A DNA stretch of 64,000 nt from DATBGO01 sp050011895. GTDB lineage: Bacteria > Actinomycetota > Actinomycetes > Streptosporangiales > Streptosporangiaceae. The DNA is taken from contig JBEKIF010000016.1 in NCBI GenBank assembly GCA_050011895.1, forward strand, positions 40,543 to 104,542, written 5' to 3'. The translations under genes and the position numbers were made by a program. Of this stretch, positions 37,058 to 46,367 are shown piece by piece. The stretch's first letter is position 1. Each line of letters opens with the position of its first letter. The notes under the pieces were generated by a model that was not told the DNA's origin, did no database searches, and saw nothing but the letters and a program-made list of their open reading frames with translations.

Positions 37058-38287
37058 ATGGCGGAGCCAGCCTCGACGCTCGCGGCCGGCTCGGTCGGCA
37101 CGGTCGAAACACAATACCTCGATCTGCCCGAGCCGGTGCGGCTCGACTGCGGGCGGGAGCTGCACCCGATTCGGGTGGCGTATGAGACCTACGGTGTCCT
37201 CTCGCCCCAGCGGGACAACGTGATCCTGGTGTGCCATGCGCTCAGCGGCGACGCCCATGCGGCGGGCTTCGCGAAGGCGCCGTCAGAAGAGAGCACGCGC
37301 GACGGGTTCGCAGCCGAGGATCGCGACGGCGTGGCCGGCAAGGGGCTAGGCTGGTGGGACGGCATGATCGGCCCGGGCAAGGCGTTCGACACCGACCGCT
37401 TCTTCGTCGTGTCCACGAACCTGCTCGGCGGCTGCCGCGGGACGACGGGGCCGTCATCGGCCAACCCGGCGACAGGCAAGCCGTACGGGCCGGACTTCCC
37501 GGTGATCACGGTCGCGGACATGGTCCGGACCGAGCGCGCGTTCCTGAACGTACTTGGTATCGAACGGCTTGCCGCGGTGGCCGGGGGCTCGCTGGGCGGG
37601 ATGCAGGCGTTCGAATGGGCCATCCTGTTTCCTGATCAGGTCGATGCCGTCGTGGCGATCGCCAGCACGCACGCGCTCCAGCCGCAGGGCGTGGCCTGGA
37701 ATGCGATCGCGCGTGAGGCGATCTTGCGGGACCCGGCCTGGCAAGGCGGCCGCTACTACGGCACCGGCCGCACGCCCGATGCCGGCCTGGGTGTGGCGCG
37801 GATGGTCGGCCACGTCACGTACCTGTCTGGACAGGCGCTGAGCGATAAGTTCGGCCGGCGGCTGCAGTTCGCCGGCGGCATCCGCTATACGATCACCGAA
37901 CCGGAGTTCCAGGTCGAGAGCTACCTGCGCCACCAGGCCGACTCGTTCGTCAAGCGCTTCGACGCCAGCACCTATGTCTACACGTCGCGCGCGCTGACGT
38001 ATTTCGATCTCGCGCGGCAGCACGGCAGCGGATCGCTCGCGCGGGCGCTCGAAGGCGTTTCAGCGCGGACCCTGCTGATCGCGTTCAGCTCCGACTGGCT
38101 GTACCCGCCGTCTGCGTCGGGGGAGGTCGCCGACGCGCTTCGCGCTCTCGGTAAGCCGGCCGAGTTCCATGTGATCGAGGCGCCGTACGGCCACGACTGC
38201 TTCCTGCTGGAGGAAGCGCGGCAGACGCCCATAATCCGCCAGTTCTTGGGCCAACACAGCCTGGCCGAAGGCGGGGCCGGCGGATGA
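37058..38287 (+). CDS. metX: Homoserine O-acetyltransferase
   Basis: 409-aa alpha/beta-hydrolase that acetylates L-homoserine with acetyl-CoA in methionine synthesis. The nucleophile Ser178 lies in AGGSLGGMQ, and the catalytic His379 in PYGHDCFLLE. The family signature VVSTNLLGGCRGTTGPSS is intact. It is followed 20 bp later by metY, its pathway partner. A possible leaderless promoter lies just upstream. Some MetX enzymes use succinyl-CoA; the sequence alone does not prove the donor. Confidence 0.93.
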   Translation: MAEPASTLAAGSVGTVETQYLDLPEPVRLDCGRELHPIRVAYETYGVLSPQRDNVILVCHALSGDAHAAGFAKAPSEESTRDGFAAEDRDGVAGKGLGWWDGMIGPGKAFDTDRFFVVSTNLLGGCRGTTGPSSANPATGKPYGPDFPVITVADMVRTERAFLNVLGIERLAAVAGGSLGGMQAFEWAILFPDQVDAVVAIASTHALQPQGVAWNAIAREAILRDPAWQGGRYYGTGRTPDAGLGVARMVGHVTYLSGQALSDKFGRRLQFAGGIRYTITEPEFQVESYLRHQADSFVKRFDASTYVYTSRALTYFDLARQHGSGSLARALEGVSARTLLIAFSSDWLYPPSASGEVADALRALGKPAEFHVIEAPYGHDCFLLEEARQTPIIRQFLGQHSLAEGGAGG

Positions 38288-38306
38288 CGTCGAGGAAGGG
38301 GTCTTC

Positions 38307-39659
38307 GTGACCGACCAGCCCTCTCGTGCCGAGACTGTGCCTGCCGAGGCGGGCCGCGCGTTCGGGTTCGAGACACGGCAGCTGCACGCCGGGCAACGGC
38401 CCGACCCGAACACGGGCGCACGTGCGGTACCGATCTTCCAGACGACCAGCTACGTGTTCGAGGACCCGGAATCAGCGGCGGCATACTTCAACCTGCAGGA
38501 ATACGGGAACACGTACTCGCGCATCATGAACCCGACCGTCGCGGTGTTCGAGGAACGAGTGGCAAACCTCGAGGGCGGCTGTGGCGCGGTGGCGTTCGCC
38601 AGCGGGATCGCAGCGCAGGCAGCCGCGCTCTTCACGCTGCTGCAGCCGGGCGACCACGTCGTCTCGTCCTCGGCGCTTTACGGCGGGACGGTGAACCAGT
38701 TCAAGCACTTGCTGCGCAAGATGAGCGTGGAGCTGACCTGGGTCGATCCCGACGATCCGGACGCCTGGCGGGAGGCGATCCGCCCGAACACGAAGGCGTT
38801 CTTCGCTGAGACGATCGGCAACCCGGCCGGGAACGTGCTGGACATCGAGACTGTGGCGGCCATCGCGCACTCCCGTGAGCTGCCGCTGATCGTGGACAAC
38901 ACGTTCGCGACGCCGTACCTGTGCCGCCCGATCGAATGGGGCGCCGACATCGTGATCCACTCGGCGACCAAGTTCATCGGCGGCCACGGCACGAGCATCG
39001 GCGGCGTCGTCGTCGAGGCCGGCACGTTCAACTGGTCCAATGGGCGGTTTCCCGTGGTCGCGGATCCGTCGCCGGCCTACCACGGCCTGCAATTCCACGA
39101 GACGTTCGGGACGTACGGCTACCTGATGAAGCTCCGGGCCGAGACCCTGCGCGATCTCGGCGGGACGCTCGCTCCGCTCAACGCCTTCCTGTTCCTGCAG
39201 GGGCTCGAGACGCTCTCGCTGCGGATGGAACGCCATGTCGACAACGCGACGGCGGTCGCGGAGTACCTCGAGTCGCACGAGCTGGCGTCGAACGTGACCT
39301 ACCCCGGCCTGCCGGGGAGCAAATACCGGCCGCTGGTGGAGAAGTACCTGCCGCGCGGTGCCGGCGCGGTGTTCTCGTTCGACTGCGCCGGCGGCCGGGA
39401 CGGCGGGCAGGACCTCATCCGGGGCGTGACGCTCTGGTCCCACCTGGCGAACGTCGGCGACGCGAAGAGCCTGATCATCCACCCCGCCAGCACGACACAC
39501 CGGCAGCTGAGCGACGACGAGCTGCAGGCGGCCGGTGTCAGGCCGGGGACCGTGCGGCTGTCGGTGGGCACCGAGTCCGTCGACGACCTGATCTGGGATC
39601 TGGAGCAGGGTTTCGCGCTGGTCGCCGCTACAGCGCCAAAGAAGGCAGCGACAGCATGA
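38307..39659 (+). CDS. metY: O-acetylhomoserine sulfhydrylase (aminocarboxypropyltransferase)
   Basis: 450-aa PLP enzyme of the Cys/Met metabolism family. Lys222 in HSATKFIGGHG binds PLP, and the opening GFETRQLHAGQRPDPNTGAR is typical of MetY. It converts O-acetylhomoserine plus sulfide to homocysteine. GTG 38307 follows AAGGGG by a few bases. It lies between metX and a CoA-binding gene that overlaps its stop by 4 bp, forming a three-gene operon. Confidence 0.92.
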   Translation: MTDQPSRAETVPAEAGRAFGFETRQLHAGQRPDPNTGARAVPIFQTTSYVFEDPESAAAYFNLQEYGNTYSRIMNPTVAVFEERVANLEGGCGAVAFASGIAAQAAALFTLLQPGDHVVSSSALYGGTVNQFKHLLRKMSVELTWVDPDDPDAWREAIRPNTKAFFAETIGNPAGNVLDIETVAAIAHSRELPLIVDNTFATPYLCRPIEWGADIVIHSATKFIGGHGTSIGGVVVEAGTFNWSNGRFPVVADPSPAYHGLQFHETFGTYGYLMKLRAETLRDLGGTLAPLNAFLFLQGLETLSLRMERHVDNATAVAEYLESHELASNVTYPGLPGSKYRPLVEKYLPRGAGAVFSFDCAGGRDGGQDLIRGVTLWSHLANVGDAKSLIIHPASTTHRQLSDDELQAAGVRPGTVRLSVGTESVDDLIWDLEQGFALVAATAPKKAATA

Positions 39660-40138
39660 CCGATCTCGCGCGGTACCAGGACCCGCTGACGATCCAACGC
39701 GTACTCCACACGGCCAGGACGATCGCGATCGTGGGCTTGTCCGACAACGAGCTGCGGGCCAGCTACTTCGTTGGCTACTACCTGAAGCGGCATGGCTACC
39801 ACGTGATCCCGGTGAATCCCCGCCAGACGGGGATCCTCGGGCAGAAGTGCTACCCGAGCCTGCTGGACGTGCCCGAGCCGGTGGACATCGTAGACGTCTT
39901 CCGCGCGCCGGACGCACTGCCGGGGATCGCCCGGGAGGCCGTGGCGATCCAGGCCGGCGCCCTCTGGTGCCAGTTCGGCGTGATCAACGAGGAGGGCGCG
40001 CAGATCGCCGAGGACGGCGGCGTGGCGGTGATCATGGACCGCTGCCTCAAGGTTGAGCACGCGCGATACATGGGCCGGATGCACTGGCTCGGCTTCAACA
40101 CGCAGCGCATCACGTCCGTCCGCTCCGGGCTCCAGTAG
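39656..40138 (+). CDS. CoA-binding domain protein (YccU-like)
   Basis: 160-aa single CoA-binding Rossmann domain: TIAIVGLSDNELRASYFVG then YHVIPVNPRQTGILGQKCY and a C-terminal VIMDRCLKVEH. The family resembles the CoA-binding half of succinyl-CoA synthetase without the ligase part, and its role is unknown. It often follows metY, and here its ATG overlaps the metY stop (ATGA). A link to O-acetylhomoserine metabolism or CoA status is likely but unproven. Confidence 0.88.
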   Translation: MTDLARYQDPLTIQRVLHTARTIAIVGLSDNELRASYFVGYYLKRHGYHVIPVNPRQTGILGQKCYPSLLDVPEPVDIVDVFRAPDALPGIAREAVAIQAGALWCQFGVINEEGAQIAEDGGVAVIMDRCLKVEHARYMGRMHWLGFNTQRITSVRSGLQ

Positions 40139-40423
40139 CTGACGGGAGACGGCGACCAGGCTCCCTTACGCCTGCCTGCGACCATGGCATGCCAGGCGTT
40201 GCCGGACGAGCTGCCGTGCAGTGGCTGCGTCCTCGGAGCGTTGCTCGCCGCCGTGGCGCTGGCTCAGCCGCCAGCCAGGGACCGGGTCGGCTTGCCCGGG
40301 GCGGCGAGCTAGGAGACACGCCAAGGGCTGATGCCCCGCAAGGTGGCGACATCGCGGAAGGGCAGGCGCGGGCCGCAAGCCCGTCGCGTGCCACACTGAG
40401 CCTGCACGATCTTGGAGTTGCGC

Positions 40424-41638
40424 ATGCCGACTATCTCATTCAATGGCGTGCTGATCATTGCCGCGATCGCCGTCCTAGTCCCGGTGGTGCTCGGCTTGCT
40501 GCCAATGGTTCCGTTGCCTGGTGCAGTGCTCGAGGTCATCGCCGGGATCGTGGTCGGGCCGTCGGTGCTGGGCTGGGTGCATATCGACGCCCCAGTCGAG
40601 GTGCTGAGCGATCTTGGCCTCGGGATGCTGCTGTTCCTGGCCGGCCTGGAGATCGACGTTCAGCGGCTGCGAGGCCCGCTGGGGCGGCTGGCAGGCTGGG
40701 CATTCGGCGGCTCCGCGGTGCTCGGCATTGGGTGCGCCTATGCGCTGAGCCTGGCCGGACTGGCTAGGCAGCCACTGTTCCTGGCAATCGTGCTGATGTC
40801 GACGTCGGCAGGGCTGCTGCTGCCACTGCTGAAGGACGCGGCCGAGGAAGACACCCGTTTCGGGCAGCTCGTGATGACCGCCGCAGCGCTAGCGGAAGTC
40901 GGGCCGATCATGTTGCTGTCCCTGTTCTTCTCCGCGGCCTCGAAGACGGCGGCCGCCAGGGTGGCCTCGCTCGCGATCTTTATCGCGCTGCTGGCGGTGA
41001 TCGGGCTGGCCCTCGGCCGGGTGCGAAGGCTGGAGAGCCTGGAGCGGCTGCTCAACCGGCTGGAGGACCGCAGCGCCCAGCTGCGCGTTCGTGCCGCGCT
41101 CACCCTAGCGCTGGGCTTCGGCGTGCTCGCCTACCGTTTCGGGTTCGCCTCGATACTCGGGGCGTTCGCCGCCGGGCTGCTGGTACGGATGATCGACCTT
41201 TCCGGCCACGCCCCTCACCCGCAGTTTCAGACCAAGCTGGAAGGCATCGGCTTCGGCTTCCTGATCCCTATCTTCTTCATCGCCACCGGGGTCCAGTTCG
41301 ACCTGAAGGCCCTGCTCGGCAATCTCACGGCGCTCGCGGAGGTACCGCTGTTCCTTGTCGCCCTGCTGCTGGTACGCGGGCTGCCAGCGCTGCTGTATAC
41401 GCGGTTCGTCGGCACCCGCCGCGCCCGAATTGCCGGGCTGATGCAGGCAACCACGCTCACCTTCGTGATCGTGGCCACCCAGATCGGCCTCGCCTCAGGA
41501 CTGATCAATTCGACCACCAGCGCTTCGCTGCTCACCGCCGGACTGCTCTCCGCCGCCTTGTTCCCAGCTGCGGCTCTGCGGCTGCTGGCCCCGGGAGGGC
41601 CTGCACCGGAGCCGGTACAGGTGAAGGGAGCAGGCTAA
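40424..41638 (+). CDS. Cation:proton antiporter (CPA2/Kef type)
   Basis: 404-aa membrane protein with about 12 helices. PGAVLEVIAGIVVGPSVLGW and GLGMLLFLAGLEID are signatures of Na+/H+ or K+/H+ exchangers. No C-terminal TrkA-N regulatory domain is present. ATG 40424 follows GGAG by 6 bp. It exchanges monovalent cations for protons across the cytoplasmic membrane; the ion is not readable from sequence. Monocistronic. Confidence 0.88.
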   Translation: MPTISFNGVLIIAAIAVLVPVVLGLLPMVPLPGAVLEVIAGIVVGPSVLGWVHIDAPVEVLSDLGLGMLLFLAGLEIDVQRLRGPLGRLAGWAFGGSAVLGIGCAYALSLAGLARQPLFLAIVLMSTSAGLLLPLLKDAAEEDTRFGQLVMTAAALAEVGPIMLLSLFFSAASKTAAARVASLAIFIALLAVIGLALGRVRRLESLERLLNRLEDRSAQLRVRAALTLALGFGVLAYRFGFASILGAFAAGLLVRMIDLSGHAPHPQFQTKLEGIGFGFLIPIFFIATGVQFDLKALLGNLTALAEVPLFLVALLLVRGLPALLYTRFVGTRRARIAGLMQATTLTFVIVATQIGLASGLINSTTSASLLTAGLLSAALFPAAALRLLAPGGPAPEPVQVKGAG

Positions 41639-41820
41639 CCTAGCGGACAGTATCCATCGCTCCATTTCACCGGAACGTGCCGACTCCTGGCAGCCCCGGT
41701 GTGGTGCCGGTACGAGGATGGCGGCCTGGCCGACCATCTGGCCTCCTGGCCAGGAATGAGCAAGACTGCCTTTGGGACGGCGCCGCGATAGGCGCCCAGG
41801 AGCCTGCCAGCATAGAGACA

Positions 41821-42303
41821 TCAACCGCGGAGTGCGTCGATCACGTCCTTGGAATGCGTGAGCGGGAGCCGGTTGCCCTCTAGCTCGATACGAGAGGCGC
41901 TGGCGTTGTCGATCAGCTCCAGCACGCGCACGTTCACTCTCTGGTGGACGTTGGCCGTGAGGCCCGATCGCAGGATTTGAAAGACAAGAACGGTCGGCTC
42001 GTCGCGTCTGGTGGGAGCCGCGAAACCGTACACCGTTGTGGCGGAGACTCCGACGAGCATCTTGGCGGGCAGTCCGGCGCGGGCGTCGGCGGCGTGCGCT
42101 CCCGCCAGCGAGCCTGCCTCCGCGCCTACGGTTTCCACCGCACCACCGAGCAGACCTCCGGCTTCGCCTCCCGCCAGGCCGCCGGCGAACATGCCTCCAG
42201 TGTGGCCCCGGGGATATAACTGGCCTGCGGCGAGCACCTCGTCCTCGATCCCGCGTGCGGCAACAGCCCTCTATATCAGCTCGACCATGCTCTCCTCGGA
42301 CAT
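41821..42303 (-). pseudogene. Conserved hypothetical protein interrupted by an amber codon
   Basis: ATG 42303 follows AAGGGATT by 7 bp, the expected start, and reads MSEESMVELI before TAG at 42271-42273 (codon 11). The frame then continues without further breaks (RAVAARGIEDE, then GQLYPRGHTGGMFAGGLAGG) to 41821. The central part (about residues 35-70) is Gly/Ala-rich and may be membrane-associated. The remainder looks like a PH-like beta domain. A single C-to-T change (CAG to TAG) would explain the stop. Translation could restart at GTG 42237, giving 138 aa. Confidence 0.75.
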
Positions 42304-42415
42304 CACGGAATCCCTTCGACTCTGCGACTGACTAAGACGCTGCCCGGACAAGGCGAAAGTTAGCAAGGAGCGTTGTCCGGGGAACTAGCCAGACCGTCCC
42401 AGGGACCTCGGTAAC

Positions 42416-42826
42416 GTGCCTGTGCCGCTCGACATCTACGAGGCCGCGGGCTTGTTCCGCCGGGCCGGGGAGTCGATCACAGAGCAGGAGGGGCAGTCCC
42501 GGGCGCGATGGCAGGTGCTCAGTACCGTGTCCGGCTCGCCCCTCACGGTTTCGCAGGCAGCGCGGCGCCTGGGCATCACCCGTCAAGGTGTGCAGCGAGT
42601 CGCCAACGACCTGGTCGAAGCAAAGCTCGTGCGACTGGTTCCGAACCCGGACCACCGCAGCTCACCGCTGCTGGAACGGACACCAGGCGGGCAAGAGACC
42701 CTGGAGCGCATCACCGAGCGGGCCAGGGCCTTCCACGCAACTCTCATCCCGTCGGTAGACGCCAGGAGCCTGGCGCAGACGCGCCAGGTGCTCCATGTCC
42801 TGATCGAGGCCCTGAGAACCGGCTGA
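42416..42826 (+). CDS. MarR family transcriptional regulator
   Basis: 136-aa winged-helix protein. Helices 2-4 (PLTVSQAARRLGITRQGVQR) form the HTH, followed by a basic wing (LVRLVPNPDHRSSPLLERT). MarR dimers repress nearby or own promoters and respond to phenolic ligands. It is divergent from the amber-interrupted gene by 113 bp and may control it. GTG 42416 is the likely start, with a weak ribosome-binding site. Confidence 0.85.
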   Translation: MPVPLDIYEAAGLFRRAGESITEQEGQSRARWQVLSTVSGSPLTVSQAARRLGITRQGVQRVANDLVEAKLVRLVPNPDHRSSPLLERTPGGQETLERITERARAFHATLIPSVDARSLAQTRQVLHVLIEALRTG

Positions 42827-43044
42827 TCCTGGCTCGCCGCGATGCTCGCGGCCTGGCAGCCCGTGCCAGGCCGGCGCCGCGCCCGGCGACCGCTGAGAAT
42901 CCGGCGACCACTGAGAATGAAGCCAGCCAGGGGCTCGTGTGCATGCTGCTGGGCGAAGTCCACGGTGGCCAGGTCAATCACGGCGAGCATTGCGCCGACG
43001 CACCAGGCTTGCCAGCGGCTCCGCTCGCTGATGCCGGGGCGAGG

Positions 43045-43913
43045 CTACCCCGCCCCGGGCCCGGCCTCACCGACGGCTTCCCGCTGTGACCGCTGGTCGG
43101 CCAGGTCCCGGGCACGCCGCGGCAGGTCCGCGCCGATCTCCGCCGCGAAGCTTGCATAGCCCTGGTGCCCGGGGAGTTCCTGCAGGCACTCCTGCACCAG
43201 TTTTCGGGCGCCGTCAAGGTCACCTCGCTGGCGGGCCAGTCGCGCCCGCAGGAAGGTGAGCCCGGGACCGGCGAGGGCGGGATGGCCGACAAGCCGGTCG
43301 AGGCGGTCTTCGGCCTCCGAGCCAGCCAGCCGGTCCAGCAGCAGCTCGTGCCATTCTGCAAGATCGCCGCTTCGGCGGCGGACGTAATCCGGGCCCGGAT
43401 ATTCCCAGGGCCGCCTGGATTTGGATTTGGCCGCCTCGGCGCGAGCTACCTGGTCGAGCGCGTCCAGATAGCAGTCCGCGAAAACGGTCCACAGGTCGGG
43501 AACACGTAGCATCCGGGCAAGCACATTGGCCAGGGAGGTCTCCTTTCCTCTGCTGGGCCTGGGTCCTCGGCGCGCAATGCCGACTGGGCGTCGGCGGCCA
43601 GCCGCCGGAAGGTCACCCGCCAGCGAGTCCGTTCCTTGGGTGACACCCGCCGGTCGCCCGCGATGTAGGCACCCGCGCGCGCCAGCTCGGTGAATTCCCG
43701 GACCTCGTACAGCACCCAGTCGGGGTCCGCCGGCTGCGTTGCGGTGCTCTTGCGGCGGTCTCGCTCTGCGGGATCGAGCTCGCCTTCGATGCGTTCCCGC
43801 AGCGGCGCCGAGCCCCGCCAGTACAGATTCCACAGCGCCGTCCGCAGCCCGTCCTCATCGAACGGCGCCAGCTTGGCAAAGAACTCTTCCCGGTTCATCC
43901 GCTTGGGAGGCAT
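43045..43913 (-). pseudogene. Hypothetical protein gene with a central frameshift
   Basis: The N-terminal part (to about 43550) reads MNREEFFAKLAPFDEDGLRT and GAYIAGDRRVSPKERTRW. The C-terminal part continues in another frame (VLARMLRVPDLWTVFADCYL, then LAEWHELLLDRLAG) to 43045. The switch falls in or near a purine-rich run at about 43540-43552. Joined, the product would be about 290 aa, helical and TPR-like at its end. No family was named with confidence. A shorter relic of a second copy lies at 29390-29480. A one-base sequencing error is possible. Confidence 0.75.
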
Positions 43914-44343
43914 ACCAGCAAATGCTAGGACCGCCTGGACAGGCCCGGCGGGCTCTCAGTCTCGTCACCGCCGGAGATCCGAGAGCGTATGGAACCCAGT
44001 GTCTCCCGATCCGCGGAACCAGCGGCGTGCCGGGCAGCTGGCCGGGTGCGGTATGAGTCGGCCGACCTGCCGCCTTGACCCACCGGGAACCCGCAGGCCA
44101 CCGGGCCGAATCCTAATCTCGAGCGGCACACCGTCGTGCTCCTTCGGAAAGCGATGACGACCGTTTCCTGACGTCGACCGACCGGTGCCACCGGCCCGGC
44201 CCGATCAGCTCGTCGTAGGCGGCGGGCAGCGCGGCCCAGGCGGCGGGAGCGCCCTATGCCCTTGCGATTCGTAAGGGTTCTATGGCAGTCTGTGCTGCCT
44301 ACTGGCGGCAAGCTAATACAGCCGAGCAAGTAAAGGAATCGCC
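43914..44343. other. Intergenic region upstream of the lysozyme gene
   Basis: About 430 bp, no gene seen. The last 80 bp become AT-richer and probably contain the promoter of the secreted lysozyme gene. Confidence 0.4.
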
Positions 44344-45225
44344 ATGAAATTTTTTGAGAAGGATTTGGGTGGACTGGGGAACATTGATCCAGCTCGACTC
44401 CGGCGATTATTGTATTTCGTGTTCCCGCTCAGTGTAGCGACGGCTGTTGCCGTTAGTTCCGCAGCGCCCGCGGCAGCAGTGCCACGAGCAACGGGCCCTG
44501 TTGCCGTCCTTCGTGCATGCCGATCCTGGTATGAAAGCTATGAGGATGCGACATACGCGGCCAAGGGTGCTGAACGCGCGGCCGCGGCTCAAGCCGCCAG
44601 AGCTGGCCGATCCGACAGGAACTGGGCACTAGACCAGGCGATGAGATTCATCGCGGCGCTTCCTGAGGCGAATGTCCCGGCCCGTGACATCGCGCAGGCC
44701 AAAGCCGATATGAAGATTATCCAGGTTTCTTGTGTGAATGCCAGGGCTGGCCTAGTTAATTCAACCCCGCCGCTGAAGCCGTTTCCGAACGATAAGGCGG
44801 TCTATACTTTTTTCGTGAAGAAGGGCCTGACTAGTTACCAGGCGGCCGGCGTCGTCGGGAATCTTGATGTCGAATCACAGGATAATCCGATGGCAAAGGA
44901 ATTAGGAAAGTGCCACCCGTGCGGAATGGGAATCGCTCAGTGGACCGGCGCGCGATGGAATAAGACTCCCATGGACAACTTGGTCTGGTATGCCTCTACC
45001 CTGCCCCATCAGCCCTCTGCGCTGCGGCTGAGCCCGCAGCTCGACTTTATCTGGTATGAGCTGACCAAGTACCCTAAATACGGCTTCTCGCTCCTGAAAA
45101 AAGCGCCGAATGTCACCGACGCGACAAAAGCCTTCGAAAGACTCTTTGAGCGCCCCGACCCGTCCTTGAGCCACGAAATCACCAGGATCGCGTATGCCGA
45201 AGTCAACCTGGCGGCATACGGCTGA
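44344..45225 (+). CDS. Secreted protein with phage-tail-type lysozyme domain
   Basis: 293 aa. A hydrophobic stretch (residues 21-45, ending APAAA) acts as signal peptide or anchor. Residues 55-140 are a helical linker with two Cys. The C-terminal part from about 150 is a phage tail lysozyme-like domain (PF18013-like): FFVKKGLTSYQAAGVVGNLD, with the likely catalytic Glu177 in DVESQDNP, then GIAQWTGARW. It should cleave peptidoglycan outside the cell. Codon use is clearly AT-richer than in neighbouring genes, which suggests recent transfer, possibly from a phage. AAGGAAT precedes the ATG. Confidence 0.83.
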   Translation: MKFFEKDLGGLGNIDPARLRRLLYFVFPLSVATAVAVSSAAPAAAVPRATGPVAVLRACRSWYESYEDATYAAKGAERAAAAQAARAGRSDRNWALDQAMRFIAALPEANVPARDIAQAKADMKIIQVSCVNARAGLVNSTPPLKPFPNDKAVYTFFVKKGLTSYQAAGVVGNLDVESQDNPMAKELGKCHPCGMGIAQWTGARWNKTPMDNLVWYASTLPHQPSALRLSPQLDFIWYELTKYPKYGFSLLKKAPNVTDATKAFERLFERPDPSLSHEITRIAYAEVNLAAYG

Positions 45226-45502
45226 GGCTAGCCTGCACTTTCGTGATCTTGGATGGGTGACTTGAGGCTGCGGCGCGGGGCCGTTTCTGGCTGTGGTCAG
45301 CGTTACGGCCCGGCTGTCCTGCCGGGTGGGCGGTTCCACGGTCCCGCCAGCCCGTCGGATTTCTCGAACGCCAGGTCTCCCGGACCTTTTACAGCGGTGC
45401 CAGCCAGGCGGGCATGAAGCCAGGCCGCACGGTTGATGAAGCCAGGCACGGAGGCCGGCCCGGGTGCGGTGGCGCGCCGTGCGGCGAACGTAGCATCGGC
45501 TG

Positions 45503-45790
45503 GTGGAGTTCAGCCGGGATCTGCGGGAGGCGGTGCTGGCGGGTGACATTACCGTGTCCTTCCGGCTGTGGCGCCGGCCCCGGGTGCGGCCGGGCGGCCG
45601 GTATTCCGTCGGCCCGGCCCAGATAGAGGTCGACTCCGTGGAGCTAATGCCATTTGCCGCGATCACCTCGGCCGATATCCGCCGGTCCGGGGAACGCGAC
45701 CGCGAGTCCCTGCGCCAGCGCGCGGCCCACGCCGGCCCGATCGCCGACGACACCCTGCTGTACCGGGTGCAGTTCCACCTCCTCAGGTGA
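45503..45790 (+). CDS. Small ASCH-like domain protein
   Basis: 95 aa. FSRDLREAVLAGDITVSFRL and VGPAQIEVDSVELMPFAAIT resemble the opening of ASCH domains, which bind RNA or modified nucleotides. The protein is at the short end for the family and may be complete or a remnant. GTG 45503 has a weak upstream site. It lies in a region full of mobile-element debris; the 277 bp before it hold no gene. Confidence 0.55.
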   Translation: MEFSRDLREAVLAGDITVSFRLWRRPRVRPGGRYSVGPAQIEVDSVELMPFAAITSADIRRSGERDRESLRQRAAHAGPIADDTLLYRVQFHLLR

Positions 45791-45929
45791 CCGGCGCGGT
45801 GAGCACCCGTTCAGGCGGGAGCGCCGACTGCGCGGGGCCAGCGCGCTACCCAGCCGCCATGACGTGCCATCGTCGTGGCGGGCCCCGGCGCTGATCACCA
45901 GGCTCGCGAGCCTCCGGGCGGGCACCCCA

Positions 45930-46125
45930 ACGCACGCTCGTCAGCCGCAAATGGGACTACACGAACCGCCGGCGGCCCGGACGGCCGTCCACGGCAGCCG
46001 TGCTCCTGCGGCGCATCTAGGCGCTGATCGTCATCGAGCACGGCCCCGCCGCGTTCACCCGGCCGGCCTCGCCGCCAACCCCAACGGCGCGTGAACTACA
46101 CAGGCGGCGCGCAACTTCCTGATGG
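45930..46125 (+). pseudogene. DDE transposase (integrase-core) relic
   Basis: RKWDYTNRRRPGRPSTAA (from 45946) is the start of a common actinobacterial rve-type transposase. It is joined by an internal deletion to VLLRRI, then a TAG at 46018, then ALIVIEHG. After a frameshift the next frame reads PAGLAANPNGA and TTQAARNFLMD across another stop (TGA at 46092). Only pieces of the catalytic core remain. Confidence 0.75.
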
Positions 46126-46235
46126 ACCGACATGGCTCAACGCCGGGTCGCCCCGCCGCAGGTCGCCGAATGGCAGGCCACAGCGTGGACTTTCTGCTAC
46201 GGGTCTACGCCAAGTGCATCTCTCGGGTGTCATCG
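46126..46235 (+). pseudogene. Tyrosine recombinase (phage integrase) C-terminal relic
   Basis: TWLNAG, VAPPQVAEW and AGHSVDFLLRVYAKCI occur in three successive frames. Together they give the C-terminal box of a site-specific integrase. Each shift is explained by loss of one G in a G-run (near 46145 and 46173). It directly abuts the transposase relic, so it is the trace of an integration or recombination point. The rest of 45791-46367 contains no gene. Confidence 0.75.
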
Positions 46236-46367
46236 CTGGCTGACCCGAGCCCAGATCATGGCGCGGATCGCCGCCGACGGGACCCTGACGCAAAGGTTCA
46301 CTCGCTCATCACCGGTGTGACGCTTGCCGTTGTTGGCGATGTGCGGCCGGGACATTAGATAGTTCCC

